Source of the DNA: Chondrosia reniformis
Lineage: Eukaryota > Porifera > Demospongiae > Chondrillida > Chondrillidae
Direction: 5' to 3'
Assembly (NCBI GenBank): GCA_947172415.1
Contig: OX359198.1
Coordinates: 6,231,401 to 6,295,400 of the forward strand
Length of the DNA: 64,000 nt
The notes under the pieces are model-generated. The model was given only the letters and a program-made list of their open reading frames with translations. It did not search any database and was not told the DNA's origin. Of the stretch, positions 13,701 through 28,700 are shown one piece after another (the stretch's first letter is position 1; every line of letters starts with the position of its first letter). The translations under genes and the position numbers were made by a program.

Positions 13701-16700
13701 GTGTCTCTGAAGGCATCAGAGGTAAAGGAAATGAATGTGTTATCTATTCTTGTAGCCAATGAAGGGTTAGCCTTGATTTGGCTGGTGACATCCACTGAAA
13801 AATCTATTGTGATTACTGGGCCATTCGTGGAACTGGTTGAGCTACCTCCTAGTGGAACAGAATTGGTTGCTCCTTCACCTCTACTTTGTATCAAAATACT
13901 GCTGAAAACAATATTTTGAGCATCAATAGTTTCATTAAAGGTCAAAGTAATACTTCTCTCATTGAGATCCAGTACAAACTGTAGCAGCAAGGGGGATTCT
14001 GTATCTGCAATATACATTTCAGCATACACTGGAGTAGCAGATGCCAACAGTGAATTATTACTGGTGTCTCTAATAAGATTAAATTGAGGTAAAATGGCAG
14101 TTGTGTTGGCAAGTGAAGCTAGCTCAGAGATGGCCTTGATGTTGTTCAAATTATCCTGTCCCATTCTGATCCTCAAGGTTGTCTCAGAGTGTGCTGTAAC
14201 CAAGACAGGGTCTTGTAGGGAATACATGTCATTTGAGGGACCAGTAAACAAAATTAGTGATGGCTGGAATGCATTAGAGTCTACAGCTTCGGTGAACGTG
14301 AGGACAACCACGCCAGAATTAAGATCAAATGTGAATGAGTCCAAAGCTGGTGGCACTGTGTCAGGAATGAAAGAGGAAACAATCATGGCTGAATTCAAAG
14401 ATATTGCATCAAAAGGATTGCCAGCGCCATCCTGAAGAAGGGCACTAGTGGCAGATAAAAAGGTGTTGTTCATTGTTTCTGCTATGCCTGGGGTACTACG
14501 CAGGTAGTCAATGTCTTCCGGTAGCAACTGAATAGTAACAGTCTGCAGAGAAGTTGAAGGTAGTACTGTAGCACCACCGAGCCTTCTCCTCAAGGAGGAT
14601 GGTTGGGCAAGGTCAGACACATTCTGGATTGAAATTTCAGTGGGATCAAATGTTGATTCATTGATATATTCATTAAACATAAGTTCCATCACACCAGTAG
14701 AAAGGTTAAAGGTGAAGGCACTCAATTCAGGTGACATGCTGTCATCAACATATTCCCCTGCCTGGATCCTTGAGATACTGTTAACACTTTGGCCTGCCAT
14801 ATCCTCTACAAAGGTACTTGTGAATGTAATAAAAGTACTGTTTAATGATGTCGCAATCCTATCCAGGGATTTCAGAGTGTTTAAATCAAATTCACCAATT
14901 GGAAGATTAATGATGTCATTTGCGGTAGCAACTGAACCGCTTCCAAGTGTATGTTGTTGCTCTTCTGGTGAAGATGAGATGCCTCCATAAAATGTGAGGG
15001 AGGCTGGCATGAGAGTGGACACACGTACAACTTCATCAAAGGTGAGAGTCAATATGCCATTATTCATGTTCAGGGTGTAATTAAGTAGAGATGGAGACGT
15101 AGAATCCAGTATATAAGTCTGAACTTGTAGTCTCTGACTCTCATTGACAGGATTATTGGCCACATCTGTGAATGCTCCAGAGTAAAGTTTGATGAATGTG
15201 GAATCAGAGTCAATAGCAAGATCAGATCTCAACTTGATCTGCTTCAGATCTTCAGGACTGATGTCTAGAACCAAAGAGGTTCTGGATAGTTGAGTTGTGG
15301 CATTAGCAAAGGCAGTCAAATTGAGCAAAGTACCTCCATTGATTCTAGATGACAGTTCAATCCTGGTAGCATCAATATTAGTCTCCAGCATCGGCTCTGA
15401 GAAACTCAGAGTGATCACACCTTCATTTAAGTTGAATGATGAAAATTGTACCACTGAAGGAGAAACCTGGTCACTTGTGAGAAACCTAACCATCAGTGCA
15501 TTGCCTGGCTCCCTTGGTATGACTAAGAGATCTGCACTGTCTTCAATCATGCCTTCTGTGAACAAAATAAATGTGTTATTAACAGTTGTCCCGAGATTCA
15601 AGTTGGCTTGTATAGCTTGCACGTCAGCATCAGCAAGCTTGACAGTTACAATCTCAAGCACATCCTCAGGGGAAAGGTTGTCAAACAATGTTAGGGTAAC
15701 TCCATCTGATACATTAGCATTAGCTGAGGGAACAAAGCTTACAGTGGTTGGGCTGAAGAAATTAGTTTTCACAACTTCATCAAAGTACAGAGTGAGAACT
15801 CCCTGATTTAGATCAATATCAAAGTGTGTGACATTGGGAGGTCTCATATCTCTAATAAAGGTGGTCGCAAGAAGGGCTCCAGTAGATTCAGTTATGTTCT
15901 GATTAAACACATCGGCAGCAAATCCGGCATCAAATTGTATATAGCACAGCAACACTCTTGAACATAATGTCAAGTCCTTCTTAATTTCTGTGATGGCATT
16001 TTCAGTGATTCTAAAGGTGTATGTTTCATTTACACTTGATATTAATGTTGAATTCTGCAAGTACACCATGTTTTCAACTAAACGAGCGAAGGGACCATCT
16101 TGTACAAAAAGAGCAGCATAATTAAATGTTGTAATGTCAAGGGGTTCATCAAAGGTTATAACTACAAGACCTTCATTTAAATCAATGACATTTACTTCAG
16201 TAAATTGAGGTGGGGTTGTATCTGAAGTAAAGGACACTACAGGAGCAGCATTGCTACTACCTCTTGCAAGATTTCCATAGCCGTACACATCCTGAACAAC
16301 ACCTGCTGATATTGTTAAGTAGCAAATTGAGCCGTCTCTACAGAGATTGACGCGCTTGATTTCATTCTGGAGAATATTTGGTAACTGAATCATCACAATT
16401 GCTTCAGGTCGAACTGCAGTGGTGTAAGAGGCTCCAGCCAAGTTGACAGCATTAGTTGATTCATTCTGTGAAGACTGCAATGTAAGTGAGGCTGCAGTGA
16501 AGGACAGAGTGTCAACCAGTTCGGAGAAGGACAGTACAAGAGTTCCACTGTTCATGTCAATGTCAAAGTTATTTAGCATCGGACCACTGACATCCGGAAA
16601 CACAAAATCAGCTGGGAAGGCCATGTTGGAAGTGATATTCACAACATTCATACCATCTACATCTTCAGCAGTGGAAGATGCTATTGTGATGAAAGTATTT

Positions 16701-19700
16701 TGCCTTACTGTACCAAATGTGTCTTCACCTTTGATGGCATTAAGGTCATCTGGCGTCAACTGTATTAACACAGTAGTTTCTGAGAATGAAGCTTCTTCAG
16801 AAGTGATTTCTCGTGTGATGGTTGTAAACATTGAGAAGGTCTCTTCATTTTGTAGAGTAAGTCCTGATATATTGAAACTACCTTCCTGAACTACTTCTGA
16901 AAAGTCTAGCCTGAGAACTCCGCTGTCCAAATCAAGTGTGAAACTTACAAGGCTTGGAGGATTGGACAGATCTGCTATTTCTGTTACTTGGAAAGCATTG
17001 CTTGCCAAGATTGGAGTAATAGATATACCAGCGAGATCATTAGCAAAAGCTTCGGGGTAGGATATGAAAGTATCATTTCCAGCATCATTTGTTATAATAC
17101 CATCCATCAACAAACTGGTATAGTCAGTGCTGTTAATGTTAATAGTCAGAACTGTTCCATCTAAACTTAAGTCATCAGTAGATATCTGAGTGTTGATGAG
17201 AGATCTAGATGAGCCACTATTATCTGCCGTGCTTTGGAATTGAAGTTGTCCAATATCTATAGAACCAAATTCCAGAGGCTCAGAAAACACTAGATTTATT
17301 CTTCTAAGTCCCTTACTGAGGATAAACTCCAAAAGCACAGGTGGTTCGGTGTCTGGTATCAGTTGGTTAACCTGAAAACCATACGTTTCTGCAGCAATAC
17401 CCAAATTGCTGAGGTCTCTCAAAGAATTTTCCCTTATTCTCAAGTATGTGTTGGATGGAAGTGTGGCAATATTGGGTACCCTCTCTTGGATGGCCTTAAA
17501 ATCAAGTGGTCCTAAGGCTACTCTAACTATGTTAGACGTCATCTGCCCAGTTAGATCAGAATTGGCCAACTGAATAGATATAGTACCATTGGCAGGTCTG
17601 TTCTCCAAGTAAAACCCATTCAGATCAACCGTATTTATGTCAACGTATTCAGAGAATGTTAGTGTAAAGCTGATATCTGAAAGGTTTAGTGTAAAGTACT
17701 CTAACACTGGTGGAGTCATATCAAGAATAGGGTCGATCTCTACAAGGAGGGCACTGTTTGATGGTATCTCATTAACTGGGTTACCTCCATCTGTAGGACT
17801 AGTATCCGTAGCTGCTTCTGGTCTGACGGACAAAAAGGTATTACTGGAATCTGTAGCCAGGTTGTTATTTGAGTCCAAAGCTGCTTTGTCAGCTAATGAG
17901 AGAGTTATATTGATAATGGAGGAATAGCCCATGGACACAGTGCCTCCATTGAGAGTGTAGGAGTTGGAAGGGTTCCTGACTGAAGATTGAATAGTCATTG
18001 CGGAAGTATTGATGGAGGTATCTCTGATGACTTCATCAAAGGTTAGAGATAAAGTGTTTATATTCAAATCCAATGTGAACATTACCAGTGTTGGGTTCAT
18101 CATATCAGCAATGTAGCCATCAGCAATCAGTCCAGCTGACTGAGGAAGCTCAATTATGGAATTCCCAGCAGTATCACTAGCTCCATTTGCTGCTACACTG
18201 AGATAGGTGGACTGTATTGAATTTGCTAACTGCATTATTGTGTTGACAGCATCCAAATCCTCCTTAGAGAAATCAATAATAACTTGATTGAAAGTAACTG
18301 TGGATACAGTAGCATCCATTAACTGGCGTCTCCGCAAAGGAACAAGAGATGAATTCATTTGAGGCTGAAGTGTATAGGCAGAGAAACTGACAGCATTTTG
18401 GCGAACAGTCTCAGTGAACGTCAACAGGATGCTGCCAGTATTCATATCCAAAGTGTATGATCTGATACGTGGAGGTGCTCTGTCACCCTCGAAATTGTCA
18501 ACTGGCATGGCTATTATGGGAGTGGCTGCATTATCCACTAAGTCTTTTATGTAGCTACTGTCAGTGAAGAGGAAGGTGTTGTTTGGGAAGGTTGCCAAAA
18601 CAGTTTGGTTCTTGATAGCATTAAGATCCTCCTCTGAGAGATAGATAGTAAGTATCTGTGCATCTGGAGATGTTTCAGTGCGGTCTGCAGTTGTCAGATC
18701 ATAGGAAACTGATTGTAAAGTATCTGAGGCTATTGTAAAAGATGGAAGTGACAATGCTGAAATGTTGATAGCTTCATTAAAGAACAATGTTATTGTTCCT
18801 CCTGTGATATTCATGTAGAACATCTGAAGCACCGGAGGGGCTCCATCAGGAATGTACTCTCTAGCTTGGTATGCCTTTCCATCAGTAATAGCCAGAACAT
18901 CTAATCCTTGCAAGTCGTCAATGGCATAAGCTTGCATTACAAGGTAAGTGTTACTAATACTTTTGGCAAGATTTGGTGTCAGTTTAATTCTGAGCAGGTC
19001 TTCTGGTGAGATATCAATGGTGATCTGGTATCCATTTGAACTGTTTGTAACTGTACTATCACTTAAACTCAATTGAGTAGAGGCTGTACTTCCATCTTGT
19101 AGCATAAATGCTTTAGGGTCAAAGGTTGACGTATTAACTACATCTGTGAATGTTAAATTAATGATGCCCATTTCTATGTCAAAGACAAAATAGTCAAGTT
19201 CTGGTCTTGTCTCATCGGCTATGACTGCACTAGCACTCTGATATTGCTCTGTATTGACTACTCCATTGATATCAGCAAATGAATTTTCATTCAAACGAAT
19301 AAAAGTATTGTTGGATGAGATTCCAAGATTGGCATTCAATTTAATGGCCTCAAAGTTTGGACGTGATAAACCAATTGTAATAGTTTCAGAAGCTACATCA
19401 GGTTCCATTATAGTACCATTGGTTAGCACTACCATGGCAACAGGTGAGGATGAGCCATCCGATTGGATGGAAATTTGGTTAAAGATAATAGCATTGGATT
19501 GGACAGGTTCATCAAAGGATAGAAGAGCTCTGTTCTCATTAAGATCCAAAGTAAAAGAAAGCAGAATCGGTCCAACTGTGTCATTCATGTGAATATCAGC
19601 CATTAGAGCATTTTCAGGTGGTATAGTTCTGACAGGATTAGGAGGCATGGCTACATCAGTTACAAGACTGCTGGTGATAGAAATGTAGGTGTTGTCTCTT

Positions 19701-22700
19701 GATGTAGCCAAACCTAAGAGTTTAAGTGAATTCAAGTCCTCAGAATTTAAACGGATTGTTAGGGTAGCAGATGGCAAAACTGTGAGTATTTGACCTCCAG
19801 ATAGAGTAATATGTGTTGTCTCGTTGAGAAAACCTTGAGTTTCTTGGATTGTTATAGCATCTAACTGCACACTGTCAATTTCCACAGGCTCTGTAAAATA
19901 GAAAATCATTTCTCCATCCCTTACATTCAGCTCAAATCTAGTCAACTGAGGTGGTTCATCATCAATAATAAATCTGGTAACTATTAGTCTTGGATTTCCC
20001 AGGAGTGCAGCTTCATTTGGATTACCAGCTATGTCAGTAATGGTACCTCCATTGATAGTCAAATAACAGTTACTCCTGATAGTACACAGTCCATCCGTTT
20101 CCTGAATTGCTTCAAAATCTGAGACATCCAATGTATAAGTAACTTCTATTCCACTGGATGAGGTAGCTGGGACTGCAGCAAGGGAGATATTAAGGGTTGG
20201 ACTTGAAAAGAATGAGTGGATTGTTATGCCTGAACTGTAGAAGGATGAAACATTCACTGGCTCACTAAAACGCAACACAATTTCTCCATTTACCGCATTA
20301 AATGTGTCAAATTCTTCCAAAGTTGGAGATGTGCTATCTATCATCCACTCATTAACCATAAAGGCAGGTCTGGCCTCAAGGGTCAGTCCAACAGTATCTC
20401 TGACTGCACCCATGCTAACAGACATAAAACAAGAAGAAATGCTCTGGCAAACAGGAGTGAGAACTAAGCTATTAAAGTCCTCTTGGTTTAAGGCAACAGT
20501 TAGAACATTGACAAATCCTGTTGGGGTGGGAGTATTATCAAGTTGGAAGGATGAAGTACCAGAGGAATCACTTAGTAAAGAAATCAAACTGAAGTTCATG
20601 GTTGAAGCATCTACACTTTCTGAAAATGTAAAAATTAGAGATGGCCCATCCAAATCTAAGGAAAATGCTTGAATACTAGGATTGATAGTGTCATTACCAA
20701 ACCGGCTGGTCGGCAAAGCCATAGAAGGAGGCACACGTTCAACCATGTTACCACTGGCATCTCTTAGAGACTCTGGGTTTACTGCAAGGTATGTTGTACT
20801 ATCACCATCAGCAAGTCCAGAAATGGCCTGTAAGGCATTCCTATCTACGTCTGTCAGTCCAAAAGACAGATTAGTGGCCATATCATAAGTGATAACATCA
20901 GTAGAATTAGTCAGTATGTAGGAGAGACTAGGAAAAAAATCTCTCATGTTCACAATTGTCATATGACGGACATCTAGTGTAGCTTGGTCAATGGGTTCAT
21001 TAAATGTCAGGGTTATCCTCATTGTCTCAAAGTCGATACTGAAGGAGAGGATCGTAGGAGATGACGTGTCTGGGACAAAGCTATCTGCAGTCTGTGTTAT
21101 CTCTAAAATTAAATTTCCTGCTACATCTGCAAGCCCTGATTCTGGAAGAACAATGAATGTTGTTGCATTGTTGATAGCCAAATATTCATTATATTTGATC
21201 ATTATCTCATCACTCTTGGCAATTGATAAAATGATAGTATTACCAGAGCAAGATTGAATGCTACTAGAGGCCAAAACCACATCACTGTTAAGTGGGCTGG
21301 TGGAGTCACTACTATTCTGGATTGTAAAATTGGTGACAGCAATGTTCATACACAATACATCTTCATTAAACACAAGTGTTATCATCAGCTGGTCCAAATC
21401 AAATACAAATTCCATCAAGACTGGTGGTATAAAATCAGCAACTGCTGTTGCCCTAAAGGCTGAAGATGCATTCACTGGTACAACAGATTGCATCGCCATA
21501 TCTTGTACAGTTGTTGAGGGAAAGCTAATGAAAGTGGAGTTAACTGTCTGAGCAAGAGGAGGCATTGCTCTGATGCTCAACAAGTCCTCGTTACTAAGCT
21601 CTATCCTGACGACAGCAGCATCACCTGTCACCACAGTACTAGATTGAAGTGAATAGGAGAAACCGGTACCATCTTGGCTACTTTGTAAGGTGACCTGATT
21701 GACATTGAATGTGTCCATCCGAATAGTTTCTGAAAACTCTAAAACTACAAAGATTTGAGGCTGCTGACTTGGCATGTCGAAATAGAAGTTTTCCAGACTT
21801 GGTGAGGTTAAATCTGGTCTGACTTCAGCTGCTTGAACAGGGCTGGTAATGGCCAGTAGTGTTATATTAGATGTATCAAATACTGCATTACTGCCAATCA
21901 CAAGATAGGTGTTCTGTGAAGTGACAGCTATATTTGGATTGGCTTTAAGATTGTTAGTATCAGCAGTTGAGAGTCTAATGGTTATTATGAAGCCTACTCT
22001 TGGTGATACTCTGGAACCCAGGGAGCCTAAGTTATAGCTCTCAGATGCAGTGGTATTGGATGCATACAAAGTCAGTTGATCAACATTAAGCAAATTTCCT
22101 TGAACAGTTTCGGTAAATGTAAGAATAATAGCATCTTCATCTAAATCTACAACAAATGCTCTCAGCTCAGGTTGTACAGCATCAGGGAAGAGAGTGTTTG
22201 CTCTAATAGCATCATTCTCAGGAATTGTAACAACAGGATTTCCCTGTAAATCCCTTACACCACCTTCCTGAACTGCAATGAATGAATTTGCTTCAGTTGT
22301 GATGAAACCTGAGTCTAATTTAATTTGGTTAATGTCCTCTGGTGAAAACTGGAACCGAACTATTGCACCGTGATCATCAAGAGCCATTCCTCCAGTTAAT
22401 CTCAATTGGTAAACTGCAGTGACATTGTTCGGTGTGTTCATTAGCAGGAAGGCATTAGGAATGAAACTGGAAGCATTGATGGTTTCATTAAAATAGAATG
22501 TCAAAACACCATCACCCAAGTCAACATCAAAGTCATCCAATGTAGGCGGATTTATGTCTCTAGTGTAGCGGTTAACAGAAACAGCTTCCCCATTCATAAG
22601 TCCCAAAATGCAACGATTATTTCTGTCACAAACAGCAGATGTGTCAAATCTCAAGTAGGTTGTGGCATTGTCAAAGGCAATAGCTTCATTTGCCTTGATC

Positions 22701-25700
22701 ATATTCAAATCATTAGGAGCAATGGAAATTTCTATAACACGATTATGATCAGTTGTGATAATAGTGCTGACATTAGAGAGAGCAATCTGATTGGCTGAAG
22801 TGACACCTCCTTGAACAATAAATCTTGTGACAGCTACAGAGGTAATGTCTAGTGTTTCTGTAAAATTGAGGGTTAATATGCCTGTGTTCATGTCAAGATT
22901 GAACAGCACTAACTCTGGTAGAGTTACATCTTCAAACAGTGAAGCTGAAATAAGTGCTCCATCCGATGGAAGGGCCACTAACTGATTCATATTCATGTCC
23001 AGCATGGCACCATAAAGAGTGGAGATGTAGGTATTGTTTTGAGCTGTTCCAAAATTGTCAAATCGCTTGATGTAGTTTAGATCATTTTCATTTAACATAA
23101 ACAACACCTCTACTGCTGGTTCACTAGAAACAGGTCTTCCACCAGTTAATGTTCTTGTAAGATCACTGCCATCCATGGTATTTTGCAGTGCAAGGGCTGA
23201 TGGGTTCAAGGATGTCACATTGACTGTTTCAGAGAATGTCAGACTAAGTAGACCTGTACTGACATTAAATGTGAACCTATCCAGGGTAGGCTCTGTTGTA
23301 TCAGGAGTAACATTAGCAGCAATGAGTGCATTTGTCTCCAGGATAGCAATTACATCCACACCATAAACTTCCTGAATTCCACTTGCATCAAGAGATAAGT
23401 AAGTATTGTTTAGAACAGTTCCAAGATTAGGAAGAGCCTTGATGGAATTTAAGCTAATATCTGAAAGATTGTAAGTGATGTAGTAGTCTTCAGGGCCTAC
23501 AGAATTTCCATTAGCTAATGTCACAGATTCATATCCAGGATTTGCACTTGAGGGAGTACTTTGTATTGTAAATCCACCTGGAGCAAGAGTTGTGTGGTCC
23601 ATGACATCATTAAAGGTTAAAAGTAGTACACCTTCATTCAGATCCAGTCTGTAAGACAGCAGCTGTGGCCTATTGACATCACTGATGTGGTTAACTACTT
23701 GTGTGGCCGAAGCAGGCTCTACAGGATTACCTGCTGTGTCTTGGAATGTGGAATTAGTCAGAGATATCCATGTGCTGACTTGAGATCTAGCTAAGCTGTT
23801 AGAAAGCTTTATACCTCTAATATCATCAGCAATCAGGGTGAAAGTGACCTGGGTACGTGCATTTCTGGTCATGATATTTGTACCTGAAGTGAGAGTATAA
23901 TCAAGAGGTCCACTGATGGATGATGCTTGGATGGTGATACCTGAAAAATCAATGTCCATTTCAAAAACTGGTTCAGAAAATTCCAGTGTCAAAGTTTTTG
24001 AAGTGAAATCAAACTCGACAAACCTTATCATAGTAGGATTGATAATGTCAGCTGTGAAAGCTGATGCCATAAGAACAGTAGAGACATTATTCCTGGGGAT
24101 CACAGGATTACCACTCGTATCAGATACAAACTGATTTGTGAATGAAATCCATGTGTTCTCCACACCTGTTGACAGATTAAGATTACTTTTAATGCTTCTG
24201 AGAACAGATGGTAAAATCCCAAAAGTAATCTCAGGCCCATTAACTGTTCCTGGGAGTCTTGTACCGTCTAAAAGGTAGACTGCAGTGTTGTTGTCTGGAG
24301 AATCCTGCAAGTATGCGTACTGGGCATCAAGGGAATCGGAACTGATGGTTTCACTGAACACAAGTGAGATGGTTCCCACATTTAGATCAAGACTAAAGCT
24401 GGTAAGGTTTGGTGATGTAGTATCAAATGTAAAGTTTTCAGGAGATTCAGAGAATACATTAGGGGGAAACCCAGTGTGGTTTACAATGGCCTCAACTGGT
24501 TGGTCAGCAATATCATTTACTAACTCTTCTGAAAATTTGACCCAACAGTTAGATCTTCCGGTACAGAGATTTTCATCAGCTTTTACGGAATTCAAGTCAT
24601 CCTCTGTCAACCTAATAGTTATTAGTTCACTGTTATCCATTGTGAGAATTGTACCATTGCTCAACTGAAATACTGAGTTTAGAGAAGAATCATCTCTGAA
24701 GTAATTCTGAAGAACAATCTCTTCCATTCTGAAAGATGTTACATTCACTGTCTCACTGAAGCTCAGAGCAAGAATTCCTTCATTAAGGTCAAACTGCACA
24801 AATGAATCAAGGCTGGGCCTCGTGGAGTCAGGAGTTAGGGAGTCTACTGAAATACCACCTGATGGAGGCTCTTCAATCACAGGGTTACCAAAAGTGTCAT
24901 TGACTGTTTGAGATGTGCTGGCAATGAAGCAGCTAGTGTTTGTTGAGCAAATCTTCAAACGCTTCAATTCATTCAAAGTGTTTTCAGTGATACTCAGATT
25001 CACTGTTGTGGAATACATGGTTGAGATAGTCATGCCTCGAAGCTGAACACTATCTGATGAATCTGAAGCTTCCAAGTATAAGGACACCCCAGATATATCA
25101 GCGGTCTCAGGATTAACAGTTTCATTAAAGGAAAGAACAAGTTCTCCGTTATCTAGATCTAGTGAGAATCCAGCAAGAGATGGGGGTACAGAATCATCAG
25201 TGAAATCGCGCACCATGACTGGAGTAGATTGAGGACTGATAGGATTATTGGAGGGATCTGTTATAAAAGACCCATCAATTGTCAGAAAACTGCTTCTATT
25301 ATTCTCAGCAAGTCCCTGAATTGCTTTGATTGCATTTTGATCATTGACCGACAATGAAATTAGAACTGCAACACGTCCCTCTCCAACAATCATGCCAGTA
25401 CTTTCAGCAGTGAGTCTGTAAGATGACGAACCAACTGAAGCACTACTGTACAGGGTAGCTGCTGAGATATTAATGGAATTGCTGTCAGACACTATTTCAT
25501 TAAAGTAGACTGTTAGTTCACCAGTATTCATATCAAGGTCAAAAGTATCCAGTTCAGGAAGAACATCATCAGGAATGAGCTCGGAGACAGGTACAGCATT
25601 TGGTTGTCTTATGGCTACTGATGGGTTATTAAACAAATCAGTTGTTGCTTCACTGAGAAGTATGAGTAAAGTTGTATTCCTTGAAGTGGCAATTGGTACT

Positions 25701-28700
25701 TTCTGTGCTAGCACTAGAAGGTCAGTTGAATCTAAAAGAATAGACACAACTTCACTTTCTGTACTGTTGACAAAACTGTTCATGCTCAGTCCAAAAAGTT
25801 GAGAATTGGCAGAATCTTGAGTATCTACCAACATTACTGCCGTCACATCAAACGTACCTTGATGCCTAACATATTCATCAAAAATAATCTCTAGTACTTT
25901 TGTACTGTAATCAAGGTTAAATTCCACAACATTAGGTCGACTAATATCAGGCAAAAAGGAACTTGGTGAAACAGATCCAGTAGTGCCAGCAATGGGAATG
26001 CCTGCCATATCTCTGACTGCATCCATACCAATCTCCAACTGCATGGCACCAGACTCAGCAACTACTAGCTTAATCTTGTTCAAATCTAAAAAAGTTAAGG
26101 TAATATCCAAGGTGGCAGAGTTGCTTCCATCTGGAGCACTGTTAGTCAATCTGAATGAATTGTTTCCACCTGTGAAACTGAACTGGGAACTGTTGAAAGT
26201 ATTAACATTTACGACTTCACTGAATGTTAGGTTTAGAACACCTTCATCCAAATCAAGGTTGTATGATTGAAGAGTTGGTGGCGTGGTATCAGGGGTAAAT
26301 TGGCGAACACGTGTACCAGATGAGGCTGGTATTTCAACAATATTTGAAATACTGGTATCTCTTACAGCTGAGCTCATGATGGCTATATAAGTGGTCTCGT
26401 TACTTATAGCCAGACCACTCAAGAGCTGTATCTGTGATAAATCATCTTCTGCCAGTTGGAGAACAATGTAGGAAAGGGGGTTGGTGCTTGTATTTCCATC
26501 AGAAAGTTGAACAAATTCTGTACCAGCCATTGCACTACTTTGAAGTTGCACACCAGAAATGTCTTCAATGACAACAGCTTCCGAAAATGCAAAGATTATC
26601 ACACCTGAATTTAGGTCAAGATCAAAGTAGTTTAGCCTGGGTGGTTCTATGTCTCTAACAAAGGAAGAGGTAGGAAGGGAATCCTCCGATGAAATATTCT
26701 GAACTGGATTGCCAAAGAAATCTGTGAAAGCAGGTCCACTGATGGACAGATAGGTATCCAGTGCACTTGTAGCTACTTCAGTATCAGACTTGAGAGCATT
26801 CAAGTCTTCATCAGACAGACTGATCTCATACAATCTAGCATTACCATTTCTTAAAATACTAGACCTGAGTGTATAGCTACCACCTGAGGCAGAGGTAGAA
26901 TTCCTAACTCCTTGGATCGTTATAAAGGAGGGATCAAAGGGGAGAGTGGTTCCTGGTTCACTCAATGTCAGTGTTAGCAATCCCATATTCATGTCCAAAC
27001 TGAAGGAATTGACTGAAGGACCAGTCTCATCAGGAATGATGTTAACTGGCAGAGTGAAATTAGCAGGAGCAGGGTTGTCTGATAAATCTCTTATGTAGCC
27101 TTGACTGGCATTAAAGCTTATGTTGCCTCCAGCAAAATCAGCTTCACTTAGAAGGACGAAACTGTCAATATCATCCATGAGTGGTATCAGTTCAACAGTT
27201 TGACCATCCGGCAATCTATTTGAAGTGCCTCCATTAAATGTGAAATTGTTGAGAGAAATTGACTGTGGAGTAAGTGAGGAAGCTAGTAGTAAATCGGTGA
27301 GTTGTAGAGACAGTATGCCTCTGTTTAAGTCTAGAGTAACACTCTCTAGCAGTGGTGGATCTTCATCTGGAATAAAAGTGCCAACTTGCAGAGCCTTTCC
27401 ATCAGTGACTGCTAGAACATCCAATCCAAATACATCATCAATAGCAAATGCTTGCATAGTTAGCCAGGTGTTACCTTGAGAAGTGGCAACTCTACGGTTG
27501 TCTCTCACAGCTAGCTGGTCATCTAGAGAGAGCTGCATTTCTATCGTGTAGCCATGGTTACTTGTAGTTGTAGAGTTGGTGGTAAGCTGGATGATTTCTC
27601 CTGCTCGTGCCCATCTACCTGATTGCAGTGCAAAGGCAGAGCCATCAAACGTTAAAGCATTAACAATATCAGAGAAACTCAAGATGATCTGACCAGCTTG
27701 AATATCAAAAGTAAAGCTGTCCAGACGAGGCCTACTATTGTCTGCTACGTACACGGCTACTCTTATTAAACCAGTGTCTGTGATACCGTTATTTGCAGTG
27801 TCCACTACCGAACCAGGGGAAATGGAAAGATAGGTTGTGTTTTCATTTGTGCCAAAGTCTGAGCTCAATTTGATATCAGGAATATCAGCTCTGGAAAGAT
27901 CAATAATGACCATATCACTAATACCCAAATCCAGATTTGCAACTGTTCCATTAGTCAAGCGGAATTGATTTCCAGTTCCAATAGCATCAGAATCAATGGC
28001 TATTCCTGAAACATTGAAGCTGGTAAGTAATACCGGCTCATCAAAGGTAAGAATTATTTGGTCATCGTTGATATCAAAAGTATACTCCAAAATGACTGGG
28101 GGAGAACTATCTGGGATATAGCTCCCAACTGCTTGTGCACCTGACATACTTATGCTTCCAAGTGGGTTGCCTGATGTATCTACAGCAATATTACCAGATG
28201 CAGCCATCAGAGACAGGTAAGTATTGCTGATGTTGGTGGCAAAAGAGAGAGATTTTAAGGTATCAAGATCGTTACGGGATAGGATTACTACAATATTAGA
28301 TGCAGTTTCTGTAGAGTTGAGCTCTGAGGTGGTCAGCTGATGGTACATATCCATATCTGAAAGGGAGACAGTCATATTAGCCTGAATGAAAATGGCCTGG
28401 AGGTTAAAATCTGAAGCCACAATAGGCTCATTAAATGTCAAATTCAGAACTCCCATATTCATATCTAATTCGAAGTCTTCTAACACTGGAGGTCTCATGT
28501 CTATGAAGAACCTTTCCGGTGCCAAGGCAACTTCTGTTCCCACATTGCCATTGCCACTCAAATCATTCACAAAACCTGTTTCTAGTCTGATATAGCAACT
28601 ACCTCTGGTGACACACAGCTCTGGTTGCTCTTGAATTCTAACAAGATCATCTGAAGATATTTCTATAAAGATAGTCTTATCACTAATGGTGGTGTTAGCA

